Of a stretch of 64,000 nucleotides of DNA, positions 1-8,157 are shown in pieces. The DNA is from Archangium primigenium (GTDB taxonomy: Bacteria; Myxococcota; Myxococcia; Myxococcales; Myxococcaceae), in the NCBI RefSeq assembly GCF_016904885.1, contig NZ_JADWYI010000001.1, forward strand, positions 2,418,001 to 2,482,000. The letters are read 5' to 3'. Below the pieces are notes generated by a model. The model did no database searches and was not told the origin of the DNA. It was given only the letters and a program-made list of their open reading frames with translations. The position numbers and the translations under genes are program-made. The first letter of the stretch is position 1; each line of letters opens with the position of its first letter.

Positions 1-1
1 C

Positions 2-223
2 GTCCTCCACGAAAGGGGCTGGGGCGTGAGCAAGGACGAGGGCCGTGCCGCTGCCTTGTTCGAGAAGGGATGTGAGGGCGGGGATCCCATGGGGTGTTTC
101 AATCTGGGCGTGCTCTACGAGACGGGTCGAGGTGTGGCCATGGATGCGGCTCGTGCCAATGCGCTCTACGAGAAAACGTGTGCGGCCGGCGAGAGCGCCG
201 GATGCGGACGACGGACGCCGTGA
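2..223 (+). CDS. Sel1-repeat protein, 3' end only
   Basis: Only the C-terminal ~73 residues are inside the window; the frame is already open at the first base, so the gene starts upstream. The sequence shows about two Sel1-type TPR-like units, with the hallmark order A-x-x-L-(F/Y)-E-K-x-C followed by G-x-x-x-G-C-x-N-L-G and Y-E-x-G-x-G-V (LFEKGCEGGDPMGCFNLG, then YETGRGV, then LYEKTCAAGE). Sel1 proteins are alpha-solenoid scaffolds, often secreted in bacteria when Cys-rich as here. A GTG at 26 could be read as a start, but repeat sequence upstream of it argues for a truncated longer protein. Confidence 0.75.
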   Translation, partial: VLHERGWGVSKDEGRAAALFEKGCEGGDPMGCFNLGVLYETGRGVAMDAARANALYEKTCAAGESAGCGRRTP

Positions 224-305
224 GTCACGTGGGCGCTCCTGGCGTTCGGTCGAGGGCTGAATGTTTCTCAGCGGGGCGGTTCAGCACCCGCTGACAGGTG
301 ACGCC

Positions 306-2156
306 TCACGGCCTCGCGCGGGCGCCGTGGGGCCGCTTCCGCGGGGCGAGCGCCAGGCCCACCAGGGCGAGCACACCAGCCAGTGCATGCGAACCCCCCG
401 TCGCACCGCAGCCGCTCGTCCGCGCTTCGTCCCCACCGGGCTTCACCGCCGGCGCCTGCCCATCCCGCGCGCCCGAGAGTTCCAGATAGCGCTGGATGAG
501 GCGCAGACGGGCGCGCTCGAAGGCGGCGCCGTCGTCCGAGACCTGGGAGGCCGCGGGGATGAGCTCGCGGGCCACCTGCCGCGCGAAGTCCGGGTCGCCC
601 GCGTCGCTCACCATCTTCAACCACTCGTAGTCCTGCACACCCAGACGGATGAGCTTGAGGCGCAGGGAGGCCACGGGCACCTGGGTGTCACCCCCAATGC
701 GCTGGACGGTGCCCGGGTAGAAGAGGGTGCCATCCCCGTTGCCGTTGAAGCGGAACTGGTCCTCCCACGCCGAGGCGAGCATGCCCACCGTCTGGTAATA
801 CAGCTCGCCGGTGGCGCCCTCGAGGAAGGTGGCCCACTCCATCGCGCGGGCCTTCGCCGCGGAGCGATCCAACATGTACGAGGGCCAGCCCGAGCCCGGC
901 TTGTTCTCGGGCGCGTTGGTGCCGTAGGCGCAGCCGTGGCTCATGCAGCTCTGGTACATCCACAGCGTGCGCTCCGGCGTGGCGAGATAGCCGGTGTATT
1001 GCTCGCGCTGATCACCCAGGTAGGGGGGCTCGGCGCCGTCCATGTAGTTGACCAGGGGGGCGATCAGGTCCAGCTCGTCCTCCAGGTGCTGGGCCTTCAG
1101 GTCCTGGATGGAGGTGGTGAGGAGCGTGCGCAGTTCCGGCGCCGCCTGGTTCACCACCGAGAGGTTCTGGCGAATCTCGTCCCAGGAGTTGCCATAGGGG
1201 GGCTCATCGCCCACGTAGGCATAGGCGCGCGACAACCAGCCGCGCTCGCGGAAGTGGGAGACGAAGTCGGTCAGGGCCTGGGGGGTGTACTCCCCGAGGT
1301 ACTCGATGCTCGTCATCCTCGCGCCGGGCAGCCGCGAGGGCGCGGTGCCGTCCAGGAAGGGGCCCCAGGTGGCATCGAAGGCGGCCAGGTCCGGCATGTC
1401 CCACCGGCCCGATGCCCCGGGGACGCGGGGGAAGGCGCTGGAGAGGGTGATGCGGTGCTCGAGCGCCATGCGCTGGTAGCGCGACAGGAGCGGCTCCAGT
1501 TCCTGGGGAGAGCAGTCGGTGCGGCCACCGAAGTGCGCGCGGCACAGGTGGGGCGGCCACGCGAGGAAGGCCGTGGCGAGCGACGGCGTGCTGGGCAGCA
1601 CGGCGTCCACCACGGTGAGCCGCACGGCGACGTCCTCGTGCACGCCGTCTCCCGTCACCTTCACCGTTCCCTGGTAGTCACCAGGTGGGGCATCCAGGGG
1701 CACGTGCACGTCGATCCAGAGGGCACGGGCCTCGCGGGCGGGCACGTCGAAGGGAAAGGCATTGCGGGCCTCGCCGGCGATCTCATCCACGTCCGGGACC
1801 AGTGCATCCGGCCAGCGCCCCACCGACTCATCCGGCACCGAGGCACGGCGGGTGGTGACGAAGTCCTGGCGGTAGAGCGTGAGGTCCGCGCCCTGGATGG
1901 AGGCAGGGCCGTCCAGGGAGGGCAGGCTCGCTCGCACGCCGCGCAGCCCGGTGTCCCCGCCGTGCAGGCCCACCTGGAAGGAGACGAACTCGTTGCGTGC
2001 GGCCGTGATGTGGACCGAGGCCTGGGCGCGAGGCGCCGCGTCGGGCAGCACCTTCACCATGGGGCTCTCGCCCCAGACGGAGGGGCCAGCCGCGGCGGCT
2101 GGGAGCGCGGAGACGAGGAGGAACAGGGGAGCGACAAGCAGGGCGCGGAGGCTCAT
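306..2156 (-). CDS. Secreted DUF4091-domain protein with MYXO-CTERM-like tail
   Basis: About 616 residues. The start chosen at 2156 gives a clean signal peptide (MSLRALLVAPLFLLVS then AAAAG); a longer frame to 2210 would put 18 polar residues ahead of it. The N-terminal ~200 residues look like a beta-sandwich, and the central part (Trp/Tyr-rich, with YVGDEPP and the WMYQSC region) matches the DUF4091 glycosidase-like TIM-barrel family as I know it. The C-terminus has a GCGAT-G motif, a hydrophobic stretch and a basic end (APRKRPHGARARP), resembling the MYXO-CTERM sorting signal. It is probably exported and held at the cell surface. The substrate is unknown; polysaccharide processing is a family-based guess. 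Confidence 0.8.
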   Translation of the reverse strand: MSLRALLVAPLFLLVSALPAAAAGPSVWGESPMVKVLPDAAPRAQASVHITAARNEFVSFQVGLHGGDTGLRGVRASLPSLDGPASIQGADLTLYRQDFVTTRRASVPDESVGRWPDALVPDVDEIAGEARNAFPFDVPAREARALWIDVHVPLDAPPGDYQGTVKVTGDGVHEDVAVRLTVVDAVLPSTPSLATAFLAWPPHLCRAHFGGRTDCSPQELEPLLSRYQRMALEHRITLSSAFPRVPGASGRWDMPDLAAFDATWGPFLDGTAPSRLPGARMTSIEYLGEYTPQALTDFVSHFRERGWLSRAYAYVGDEPPYGNSWDEIRQNLSVVNQAAPELRTLLTTSIQDLKAQHLEDELDLIAPLVNYMDGAEPPYLGDQREQYTGYLATPERTLWMYQSCMSHGCAYGTNAPENKPGSGWPSYMLDRSAAKARAMEWATFLEGATGELYYQTVGMLASAWEDQFRFNGNGDGTLFYPGTVQRIGGDTQVPVASLRLKLIRLGVQDYEWLKMVSDAGDPDFARQVARELIPAASQVSDDGAAFERARLRLIQRYLELSGARDGQAPAVKPGGDEARTSGCGATGGSHALAGVLALVGLALAPRKRPHGARARP

Positions 2157-2282
2157 GTCCCGAGTGAACGGGGCCGCACTGGCCGTAACTTCCTGCTCGG
2201 AAGAGACCACGGTCCGAGCCCTTGCCCGCTCGTCTGCTCTTTGGTTTAGGAAGGTTAGAGCGCGTCGGCCGAGTCAGGCCAT

Positions 2283-2590
2283 TTATATGTGAAGCGATAG
2301 CCCAAGCCCTCCTACGTGGACTCGATGTAGCGCGCAGCAGGAATGGCTGCTCAGCATGACCGAGTTGCCCGCCACGAAGCGGTGCCGGCGCGCCTGCGTG
2401 AGCATCACGTTCATGCGCCGTAGGTCGGAGAGGAAGCTAATCTGCTCCTCGCCGTTGGATCTCACGAGGCTCAGGAGCACCGCGTCCTTCTCCCGTCCCT
2501 GGAACGCGTCTATCGTATTTATGTCCACGCCCGCTGCCAGCAGCGCCTGCTCCCGCGCCACCAATAGGTAGGGCCGCCTTGGTCGCCACG
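2283..2590 (-). pseudogene. Decayed 3' fragment of an SF1 helicase
   Basis: The translated fragment keeps the C-terminal helicase motifs (INTIDAFQGREKDAVLLSL, then FLSDLRRMNV and RRHRFVAGNS) and aligns with the end of the intact helicase at 5876-7792. It has lost everything upstream of motif V. Around the equivalent of the FYARFIEST segment the frame shifts, and in the original frame a stop (TAG) follows the IEST equivalent, so it cannot make the normal C-terminus. DNA identity with the intact copy is high but clearly diverged, so this is an old duplicate or a remnant of a homologous gene. It marks the left edge of the accessory insert. Confidence 0.75.
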
Positions 2591-2690
2591 AGGGATAGCT
2601 ACAGGGCTGCGAAATCAACCCTACCCTGATAAAGTGAATGAACGGCCTGGGTGCACGACGTGTGCTCAACTTCGCAAGGAGACATTCATC

Positions 2691-3452
2691 ATGGACCCCA
2701 AAACAGAAAAAACATGCGACGATTTCTATCTATATCACCAAACTCTCTTGAGCCCAGCTGCGCAAGAATTTGAAAGCAATCTCAGCGCAGGGAGAGTCAG
2801 ACTGCACCATGTCGTCCAAGTAAATATGCTAACGGCACACGCCGTCGACTACCTCGTGGCAATTAGGAACTCCACGAGAGGGAGTCAAGTTAAGCGAAGC
2901 CAGCTTGTAAGGGAATTCGACAAGGACTTCTTTGTTTTAGGTGCACGTGTCCAGAATCAAAAATTCCAAATTGTGGATGCAGTCAATAATTCCGTTAAGC
3001 ATATTGAGTTGGATAGGGGTCGGTACAAGGAACTCGTCACCAAGTATGGCGACATTGGTTTTCGCTGCCTTCGAGAGGAAGGTGGTTTAGTGCTATTCGA
3101 AACCACCAAGTACCGCTTTGATTATAGTCGTGTTGTGTTGGGGCCTGTTTTGTCTTCCATTGCGCGTGTGTGTTTTGACGGTATTGAGGCTGTCTATGGT
3201 TTTGCCCAGGGGGGCGGTGAATTGATTCAAGGGGACGCTAGCGATGAAGATCCAATAGATAGGATGATTGCCTACTGTAATCCAGTTTACAAGTGTGATG
3301 ATTGTGGGCAGTCGGAGGACGATTGTCGGTGTGGTGAGTTTGTGTATGACGGGGAACGAGGGGAGTTTCGGCCATTCAAAGAGAACTCCGACTTCAATTT
3401 TGATTTTGATGACGTAATGGCGGAAATATCAGGAGCCTATACAAAAGATTAA
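2691..3452 (+). CDS. Hypothetical protein with C-terminal Cys cluster
   Basis: 253 residues. The ATG at 2691 is preceded by AAGGAG nine bases upstream, so it is preferred over an upstream ATG at 2634. I do not recognise the family. The body is mixed alpha/beta with no signal peptide or membrane segment. Near the C-terminus there is a compact Cys motif (CDDCGQSEDDCRC, i.e. C-x2-C-x6-C-x-C) that could bind zinc, followed by a very acidic Phe-rich tail (DFNFDFDD). Codon use is much more AT-rich than the flanking chromosome, a sign of transfer. It faces the AIPR gene across a transposase remnant, so a phage-defence role is possible but unproven. Confidence 0.65.
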   Translation: MDPKTEKTCDDFYLYHQTLLSPAAQEFESNLSAGRVRLHHVVQVNMLTAHAVDYLVAIRNSTRGSQVKRSQLVREFDKDFFVLGARVQNQKFQIVDAVNNSVKHIELDRGRYKELVTKYGDIGFRCLREEGGLVLFETTKYRFDYSRVVLGPVLSSIARVCFDGIEAVYGFAQGGGELIQGDASDEDPIDRMIAYCNPVYKCDDCGQSEDDCRCGEFVYDGERGEFRPFKENSDFNFDFDDVMAEISGAYTKD

Positions 3453-3530
3453 TACAGACCTGGACCGTGCGCGCTGAGCTTGACGAGAATCACTGTTGAG
3501 GGAAGGAGAGGCGACAGTGAAACTAGGCGG

Positions 3531-3851
3531 CTAGTGTTCGCAGGCCTGTAGTGGCGGGCGCCGACGCTCCGCCCGCGTCAGTCCGAGTAGAGCACGAGAC
3601 TCGAGTTCGCAGTGGTGTCGCTTGAGGTTCGCCCATCGCAGTTCGATGGGGTTGAAGTTTGGGCTGTGTATGGACAGGTGCACCACCCAGGCCACCACCG
3701 CTTCAATCGTCTGGCGTCTGCCCACTGCCTTGGCCCGTTTTTGTGGCTCTCCCGCACTTGGTGTGCTCGACGCGTATGCGGCGCTCTCTGCCCGTCGGAG
3801 CGATAGGCGTCCCAGTTCATGAAGCACAAGAAGGGCGGGAAAGCCCCACAT
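3531..3851 (-). pseudogene. IS630/Tc1-type transposase remnant
   Basis: The minus-strand reading contains HSPNFNPIELRWANLKRH, which matches the conserved segment around the final catalytic acidic residue of IS630/Tc1-mariner DDE transposases (typical form Y-S-P-x-L-N-P-I-E-x-x-W). An upstream segment resembling the second DDE aspartate region (MNWDAYRS) is in a different frame, so the gene is frameshifted, and the N-terminal two thirds are missing. Base composition is GC-richer than the neighbouring insert genes. I found no intact terminal repeats. The rest of 3453-4002 holds nothing else I can name except the hairpin at 3937-3970. Confidence 0.6.
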
Positions 3852-3936
3852 CAGCGAATCAGTTCCAGTTGGTTTTTCCGAGCCATGAATCAGCTGAGAG
3901 CACGCTGCTTGAGTCAGTTTCGCTGAAACAACACCA

Positions 3937-3970
3937 GTGCCCTCCGAGGCAAACTTACGGCGGAGGGCAC
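3937..3970 (-). terminator. Hairpin, probable terminator of the AIPR gene
   Basis: GTGCCCTCCG at 3937-3946 and CGGAGGGCAC at 3961-3970 form a perfect 10-bp stem around a 14-base loop. Read on the minus strand, the stem lies about 30 bases past the AIPR stop and is followed by a T-rich stretch (TGGTGTTGTTTC), as in a rho-independent terminator. It could instead be a remnant of a mobile-element end. Confidence 0.5.
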
Positions 3971-4002
3971 GGGAAGAGGTCGAGTAGAATTAGGCAGGGG
4001 TA

Positions 4003-5777
4003 CTATTTCTTCTTCGAGAGCAGAGGCTCTGCTGTCACGCGAGTCGAGAATTCATCGTAAATCTTCTTGTTTGACGGACGCGTCGAATTTACGAAGCTGC
4101 GGAATTGGGCGATTGGCTGCTTGGTGTCTACTGTGGTTGTCAGCGATTCTTCCAGAGGCGGGCGTAGCGCGGATTGGAAAGGGATGCAGCATTCAATTAC
4201 CGGACGCCATGCTTGCTCTGCCTCTGCGAGCTTGAGGTGTTTACGGAATCGCAAGTTGAATTTACTTGGAACAGGATATCCTAGAATTGTTTCCATGCAC
4301 GCCCCGATGGCGGCCATGAACATATGAATAGAGCCGCGGAGACGGAAGAAATTCAGGTTTTCTCTGTCGGACTCCGTGAGTTGCTCTTCCTTCTTTTGGA
4401 AGAGGTCCATTTTAATTTTGCTAATGATTTGGTATGATGCGCAGACGAAAAGTATGTGCTCGGAGTTTGTGTGGTCGCTGAATACAGATGAGTAGTATTT
4501 GTCTGACTCCCAAATGTCGCTTTTACGGCTGTATGCTACGGATGGGTTTCCATGGAATGCCGTCAGCGATTGCGCAGCGGTGTCCGAAGGAATGTGGTTA
4601 CCGCTTCCCGGCCTTTGGATGGCGTCTTGCGCCCCACCGCGACGGCCTCCGAGATAGCTGATTTTGTTGGGGCGCTGGTTGAATTCCTGACGTAGCCGGT
4701 CTTGGATCGCATCAGTACTTCTGAAGTCAGCCGGAGCTACTTTGTTTTGGCTGTTGTTGTAGCGAACAATTTCCTGAACGAGATCAGGAGATGTGCATTT
4801 TATGAAGCGAGCTGGAACCATGGCGTTTTGAACGGGAGGATTATCAAGTGAGCCGATGGCCCCCGTTGTTTGCGCTCCATTCACAATGGAGATGCCTTTG
4901 ATTGTGAACGTCTTCTTTTTTTGTTGGGCTCTATGAAGTCATTGACGAGTGCCGTTATCCCGTTATTGAAGGCCCAGAACTCTGATGGCTTTTGCTCTGC
5001 GGACTCTTTTATTCCGTGGTTGATGTTGGAATCGCTCTTTCGGCTTCCAAGATAATCTCGAACGTTGGCGGAGAAAAGGTCTGTCTTGTGCTTCTTGTAG
5101 ATTTCGTAAAGCCATTTTGCAGGAACAGCCGTTGAATAGGCAGCCCATTTTCCCTCCTCGATTTTATATCCTCCAGGGATTTGAATCGTAAAATTGTCGC
5201 TGACCAGAACGGCTGTTTCGATGGTGCGATACCAATTCCCAAGGGTATTTATTCCAACTTCAAGGAATTGTACTTCGCTGCAGCCGGACTCTTTGTATCC
5301 TGAATCTAGTGCTGCTTTGGCTCCGCTTGTTACGGCGGCCAATTCGCTCTTTACGTTGGTGGATTCAGTGCAGTTGTGCACGTACCATATTTCCAAAACA
5401 TCTATTTCTTTGTTTTTTAGTGCCTCCCTGAGGTCTTTTGCGGCGGGGCGCATCTTCTCGGGCAGGCTCTTTATATTTGTTGTCAGTAGCCACGTTATTG
5501 CCGTGTTTAGATCGGAGGCCTTGTTGGCGGGCGCCTCTTTTTTTGGTTGTTTAGCCAGATATCCTTGTGCGACGACGGCTAGTCTGGAGCTTCTGTCTAC
5601 ATAGACTAGATCGCATTTCTTGTCATTTGAGCCGTCAGTTAGAGCATCTGCTGCTGCGGTATCAATATCATCGATGTGGTGTCTTAACTGAAGGGCGAAG
5701 AGAAGTAGCGCGTTGCTGCCATATTTGTTTAGGTCTTTTCTGTTTTCAAATGCATTCATCACGGGGGCGGTGGTCAT
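4003..5777 (-). CDS. AIPR-family abortive phage resistance protein, interrupted by -1 frameshift
   Basis: Start ATG 5777 has a strong ribosome binding site (GGAGGAG seven bases upstream). Frame 1 runs about 290 residues with an N-terminal segment resembling the nuclease-like domain of AIPR proteins (CDLVYVD then VVAQGYL) and reaches FWAFNNGIT, the hallmark of the AIPR domain (PF10592). It then stops shortly after a run of seven A (4916-4922). The -1 frame restores FTIKGISIVNGAQTTGAI, the next AIPR motif, and continues to 4003. One extra A, or -1 slippage, would give a single ~591-residue protein. AIPR proteins are associated with abortive infection against phages. The gene is AT-rich relative to its surroundings. 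It may be a pseudogene, a programmed frameshift or a sequencing error. Confidence 0.75.
4916..4922 (-). other. A7 slippery run at the AIPR frame change
   Basis: On the coding (minus) strand the codons read AAC AAA AAA AGA AGA. A -1 slip on the seven A yields AAC AAA AAA AAG AAG ACG TTC and joins the two conserved AIPR segments exactly. A-run slippage of this type is known in bacterial dnaX and IS elements. I did not find an obvious downstream stimulatory stem-loop. Confidence 0.6.
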
Positions 5778-5875
5778 TGCTGCACTCCTCCTGTGTTTTA
5801 GTCGAAGGTGGACTTTAATTCGCTCGAGCGTATTTGCCCTAGTGGAATGTTGGGGGGCGTTTGGGTACGGAGCGG

Positions 5876-7792
5876 TTATTGAGCCGGGTCGGGCCATTCC
5901 CAGGCGGAGCGGTAGCCCAGTCCCTCCTGGGTGGACTCGATGAAGCGCGCGTAGAAGGGATGGCCGCTCAGCGTGGCCGAGTCGCCCACCACGAACAGGT
6001 GCCGCCGGGCCCGCGTGAGCGCCACGTTCATGCGCCGCAGGTCCGAGAGAAAGCCAATCTGCCCCTCGCCGTTGGAGCGCACGAGGCTCAAGAGCACCGC
6101 GTCCTTCTCCCGCCCCTGGAACGCGTCCACCGTGTCCACCTCCACGTCCGCGGACAAGGGCTCCACGCGCTCGCGCAACGCATGCGCCTGCGCCCGGTAG
6201 GGCGTGATGACCGCGAGTTCCCTCGGCTCCAGCCCCGCCGCCAGCAGCTCCTTCACCCGCGCCACCACCAGGTCCGCCTCGCCCGTGTTGAAGAGGCTGC
6301 CCGTGTCCTTCTCCTGCTCCTCGTCGAAGCCCTTGCCCGCCGTGTCCAGGTAGAGCACCGGGGGGAAGTCTCCCTCCGCCCCCGCCGGCAGCACGTCCGC
6401 CAGCGTCCGCCCCGCCACGCTCGGGTGCGCGCGCAATTCCCCCGCGTACATCTCCCGCGAGGGGAAGGCCATGATGGCCTCGTTCATCCGGTACTGCTCG
6501 CGCAGCATCCGCTTCACCCCGTCCCCGTGGTCCGCCAGCAGGCGCTCGAAAAGGCTCACCGCCAGGCCCGCCTTGGCCGCCTCGGGCGACAGGATGGTGG
6601 GCGGCAATTGCTGCGGGTCTCCCGCCAGCACCACCTTGGGCGCGCGCAAAAAGCCCAGCAGCGCCAGGGGCTCGGTGGACTGGGCCGCCTCGTCCAGGAG
6701 CGCCAGGTCGAACTCCTCGTGCGAGAGCACCCCCGAGTCCAGGCTCGCCAGCGTCACGCACACCACCTGCGCCCGCTCCAGCACGGCGCGCACCGCCTTG
6801 CGCTCCAGCGCCCGGGCCTCGTCCAGCATGCCCTTGGCCTCCGAGGTGGAGGCGCGCGCGTTGGAGAAGCGCTCGCGGCTGCGGCCCTGCGTGCGCTGGC
6901 GCCGCGCGTAGCCCAGCAGCGAGAAGGCCTCGTCGAACAGCTCGCGCGAGAGCACCCGGTCCGGATGCTCCTCCACCAGCAGGTCCAGCGTGTGCTCCTG
7001 GAGCCGGGGCGTGACGCGGGCCGGGTGGCCCACACGCACCGCCCGCAGGCCCTTGTCCAGGCACAGGTCCAACAGGTGGTCCACGGCGGCGTTGCTCGCC
7101 GCGGCGCACAAAAGGCGCTGGCCCCGCTCCACCGCCTGGGCCGCCACCTCGGCGAGCACCGTGCTCTTGCCCGTGCCCGGGGGGCCGTGCACCAGGAAGA
7201 AGTCCTCGGCGGCGAGCGCCCGGGTGACGGCGTCGTGCTGCTCGGGGTTGAGGGCCCGGGTGGGGGTGAACTCCCGGAGCGAGTCGAAGCGCGGGGGCTC
7301 GTTGCCCAGCAGCACCTCGCGCTTGCGGCGGCCCGCGCCCTTGTCCAGCGCCTTCACCCGCGAGAGGCCCGCGCGCACCCGCTCGTAGGTGACGTCGTTG
7401 GGGACGCCGTCGAGCCGCAGCAGGCCCTCGTGGATGAAGGGCGGCGGCGAGCGGTCGAAGGCGAGCTGCACCCGCATGGCGGTGGCGCGGGTGACGAGCG
7501 CCCGCGCGGGCTCCTTCACCTCGGCGCGGCGGGGGTAGACGGCCACCTGGTCGCCGTTGTCCAGCCGGGCGGGGAAGCGCGCCCGGTCCTTGCGCGCGAG
7601 CGTCACCAGCACCCGGCCCCCGAGGCCGACCTCTTCCTCCAGGCTCTCCAGGTCGAGGAACGTCAGGCCCTGCTCGGCGCGCTGTTGCAGGGAGAGGCCC
7701 TCGGCCAGGGCCTCCGTGCGGGCCCGCTCGGCCTCGCGCTCGAGGGCGAGCAGCCGACCCAGGGAATCGAAGAAGGAGACGTCACGCGGCAT
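5876..7792 (-). CDS. Superfamily 1 DNA/RNA helicase (IGHMBP2/SMUBP-2-like)
   Basis: 638 residues with a full set of UvrD/Upf1-like motifs: Walker A GPPGTGKST at ~203-211, motif II DEAAQ at ~367-371, GDPQQLPPT at ~391, an EQYRMN segment, VDAFQGREKD near 545, and NVALTRARRHLFVVGD near the end. The ~180-residue N-terminal region before Walker A resembles the beta-barrel and stalk of Upf1/IGHMBP2-type 5'-3' helicases. These unwind nucleic acid using ATP; the substrate here is unknown. The start ATG at 7792 is the first residue of a good N-terminus. Its 3' end has a decayed relative at 2283-2590 on the far side of the AIPR insert. Confidence 0.9.
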   Translation of the reverse strand: MPRDVSFFDSLGRLLALEREAERARTEALAEGLSLQQRAEQGLTFLDLESLEEEVGLGGRVLVTLARKDRARFPARLDNGDQVAVYPRRAEVKEPARALVTRATAMRVQLAFDRSPPPFIHEGLLRLDGVPNDVTYERVRAGLSRVKALDKGAGRRKREVLLGNEPPRFDSLREFTPTRALNPEQHDAVTRALAAEDFFLVHGPPGTGKSTVLAEVAAQAVERGQRLLCAAASNAAVDHLLDLCLDKGLRAVRVGHPARVTPRLQEHTLDLLVEEHPDRVLSRELFDEAFSLLGYARRQRTQGRSRERFSNARASTSEAKGMLDEARALERKAVRAVLERAQVVCVTLASLDSGVLSHEEFDLALLDEAAQSTEPLALLGFLRAPKVVLAGDPQQLPPTILSPEAAKAGLAVSLFERLLADHGDGVKRMLREQYRMNEAIMAFPSREMYAGELRAHPSVAGRTLADVLPAGAEGDFPPVLYLDTAGKGFDEEQEKDTGSLFNTGEADLVVARVKELLAAGLEPRELAVITPYRAQAHALRERVEPLSADVEVDTVDAFQGREKDAVLLSLVRSNGEGQIGFLSDLRRMNVALTRARRHLFVVGDSATLSGHPFYARFIESTQEGLGYRSAWEWPDPAQ

Positions 7793-7965
7793 GCGCCGGT
7801 TTATGCCATGGGCGTGGGGCCTGGGTGTCCCAGCCTGGGCAGGAGTGTTCCCCAGCGTGGGAAAAGTCCTTCCACTCGGGACGCCGAAAACCCCGGGAAT
7901 GCGGGGAATGGGTTTTGCTTCCGGGGCCTGCCGACGTCATCGCGAACGGACACGAGGGCGAGCAC

Positions 7966-8148
7966 ATGCGCGGTCGCTGGTCGGTGGGGGTGGTGAGTGG
8001 GTGGTTGTTGGGGGGCTGCGCGCCCCTGCAGGAGGAGGAGGGCGTCGAGCCGCCCCCGCTGCCCGAGCCCGCCGTGCCTCCGCCCGCCGCCCTGTGCGAG
8101 CCCCCTCCGCGCCGCAGCGGGGAGTGGGCCGCGGTGGGAGGCCGCTGA
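7966..8148 (+). CDS. Small proline-rich lipoprotein (putative)
   Basis: 60 residues from ATG 7966. The start MRGRWSVGVVSGWLLGGC has a short basic end, a hydrophobic core and a lipobox ending LGGC, followed by an acidic and Pro-rich tail (PPPLPEPAVPPPAALC). This is a plausible type II signal peptide and a short extracytoplasmic tail. No family is recognised. The frame stays open upstream to 7825 but that part lacks a signal sequence. It converges on the esterase gene, with stops 10 bases apart. Its reality rests only on the lipobox and composition. Confidence 0.45.
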   Translation: MRGRWSVGVVSGWLLGGCAPLQEEEGVEPPPLPEPAVPPPAALCEPPPRRSGEWAAVGGR

Positions 8149-8157
8149 GGCGGCGCG

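Noticed and set aside
261-2249. Long plus-strand open frame of 662 codons
   Set aside because: Antisense shadow of the DUF4091 gene; Arg/Gly/Ala/His-rich with no domain, caused by high GC.
5820-5829. Palindrome CGCTCGAGCG upstream of the AIPR gene
   Set aside because: A single 10-base GC palindrome is common in this genome; no paired site or promoter context supports it.
4881-7109. A 742-codon frame joining helicase antisense-type sequence to the AIPR N-terminus
   Set aside because: The real AIPR start is ATG 5777 with a strong ribosome binding site; sequence upstream is another frame of the helicase.
5861-7996. Long plus-strand open frame of 711 codons
   Set aside because: Antisense shadow of the helicase gene; the minus-strand frame has all helicase motifs.
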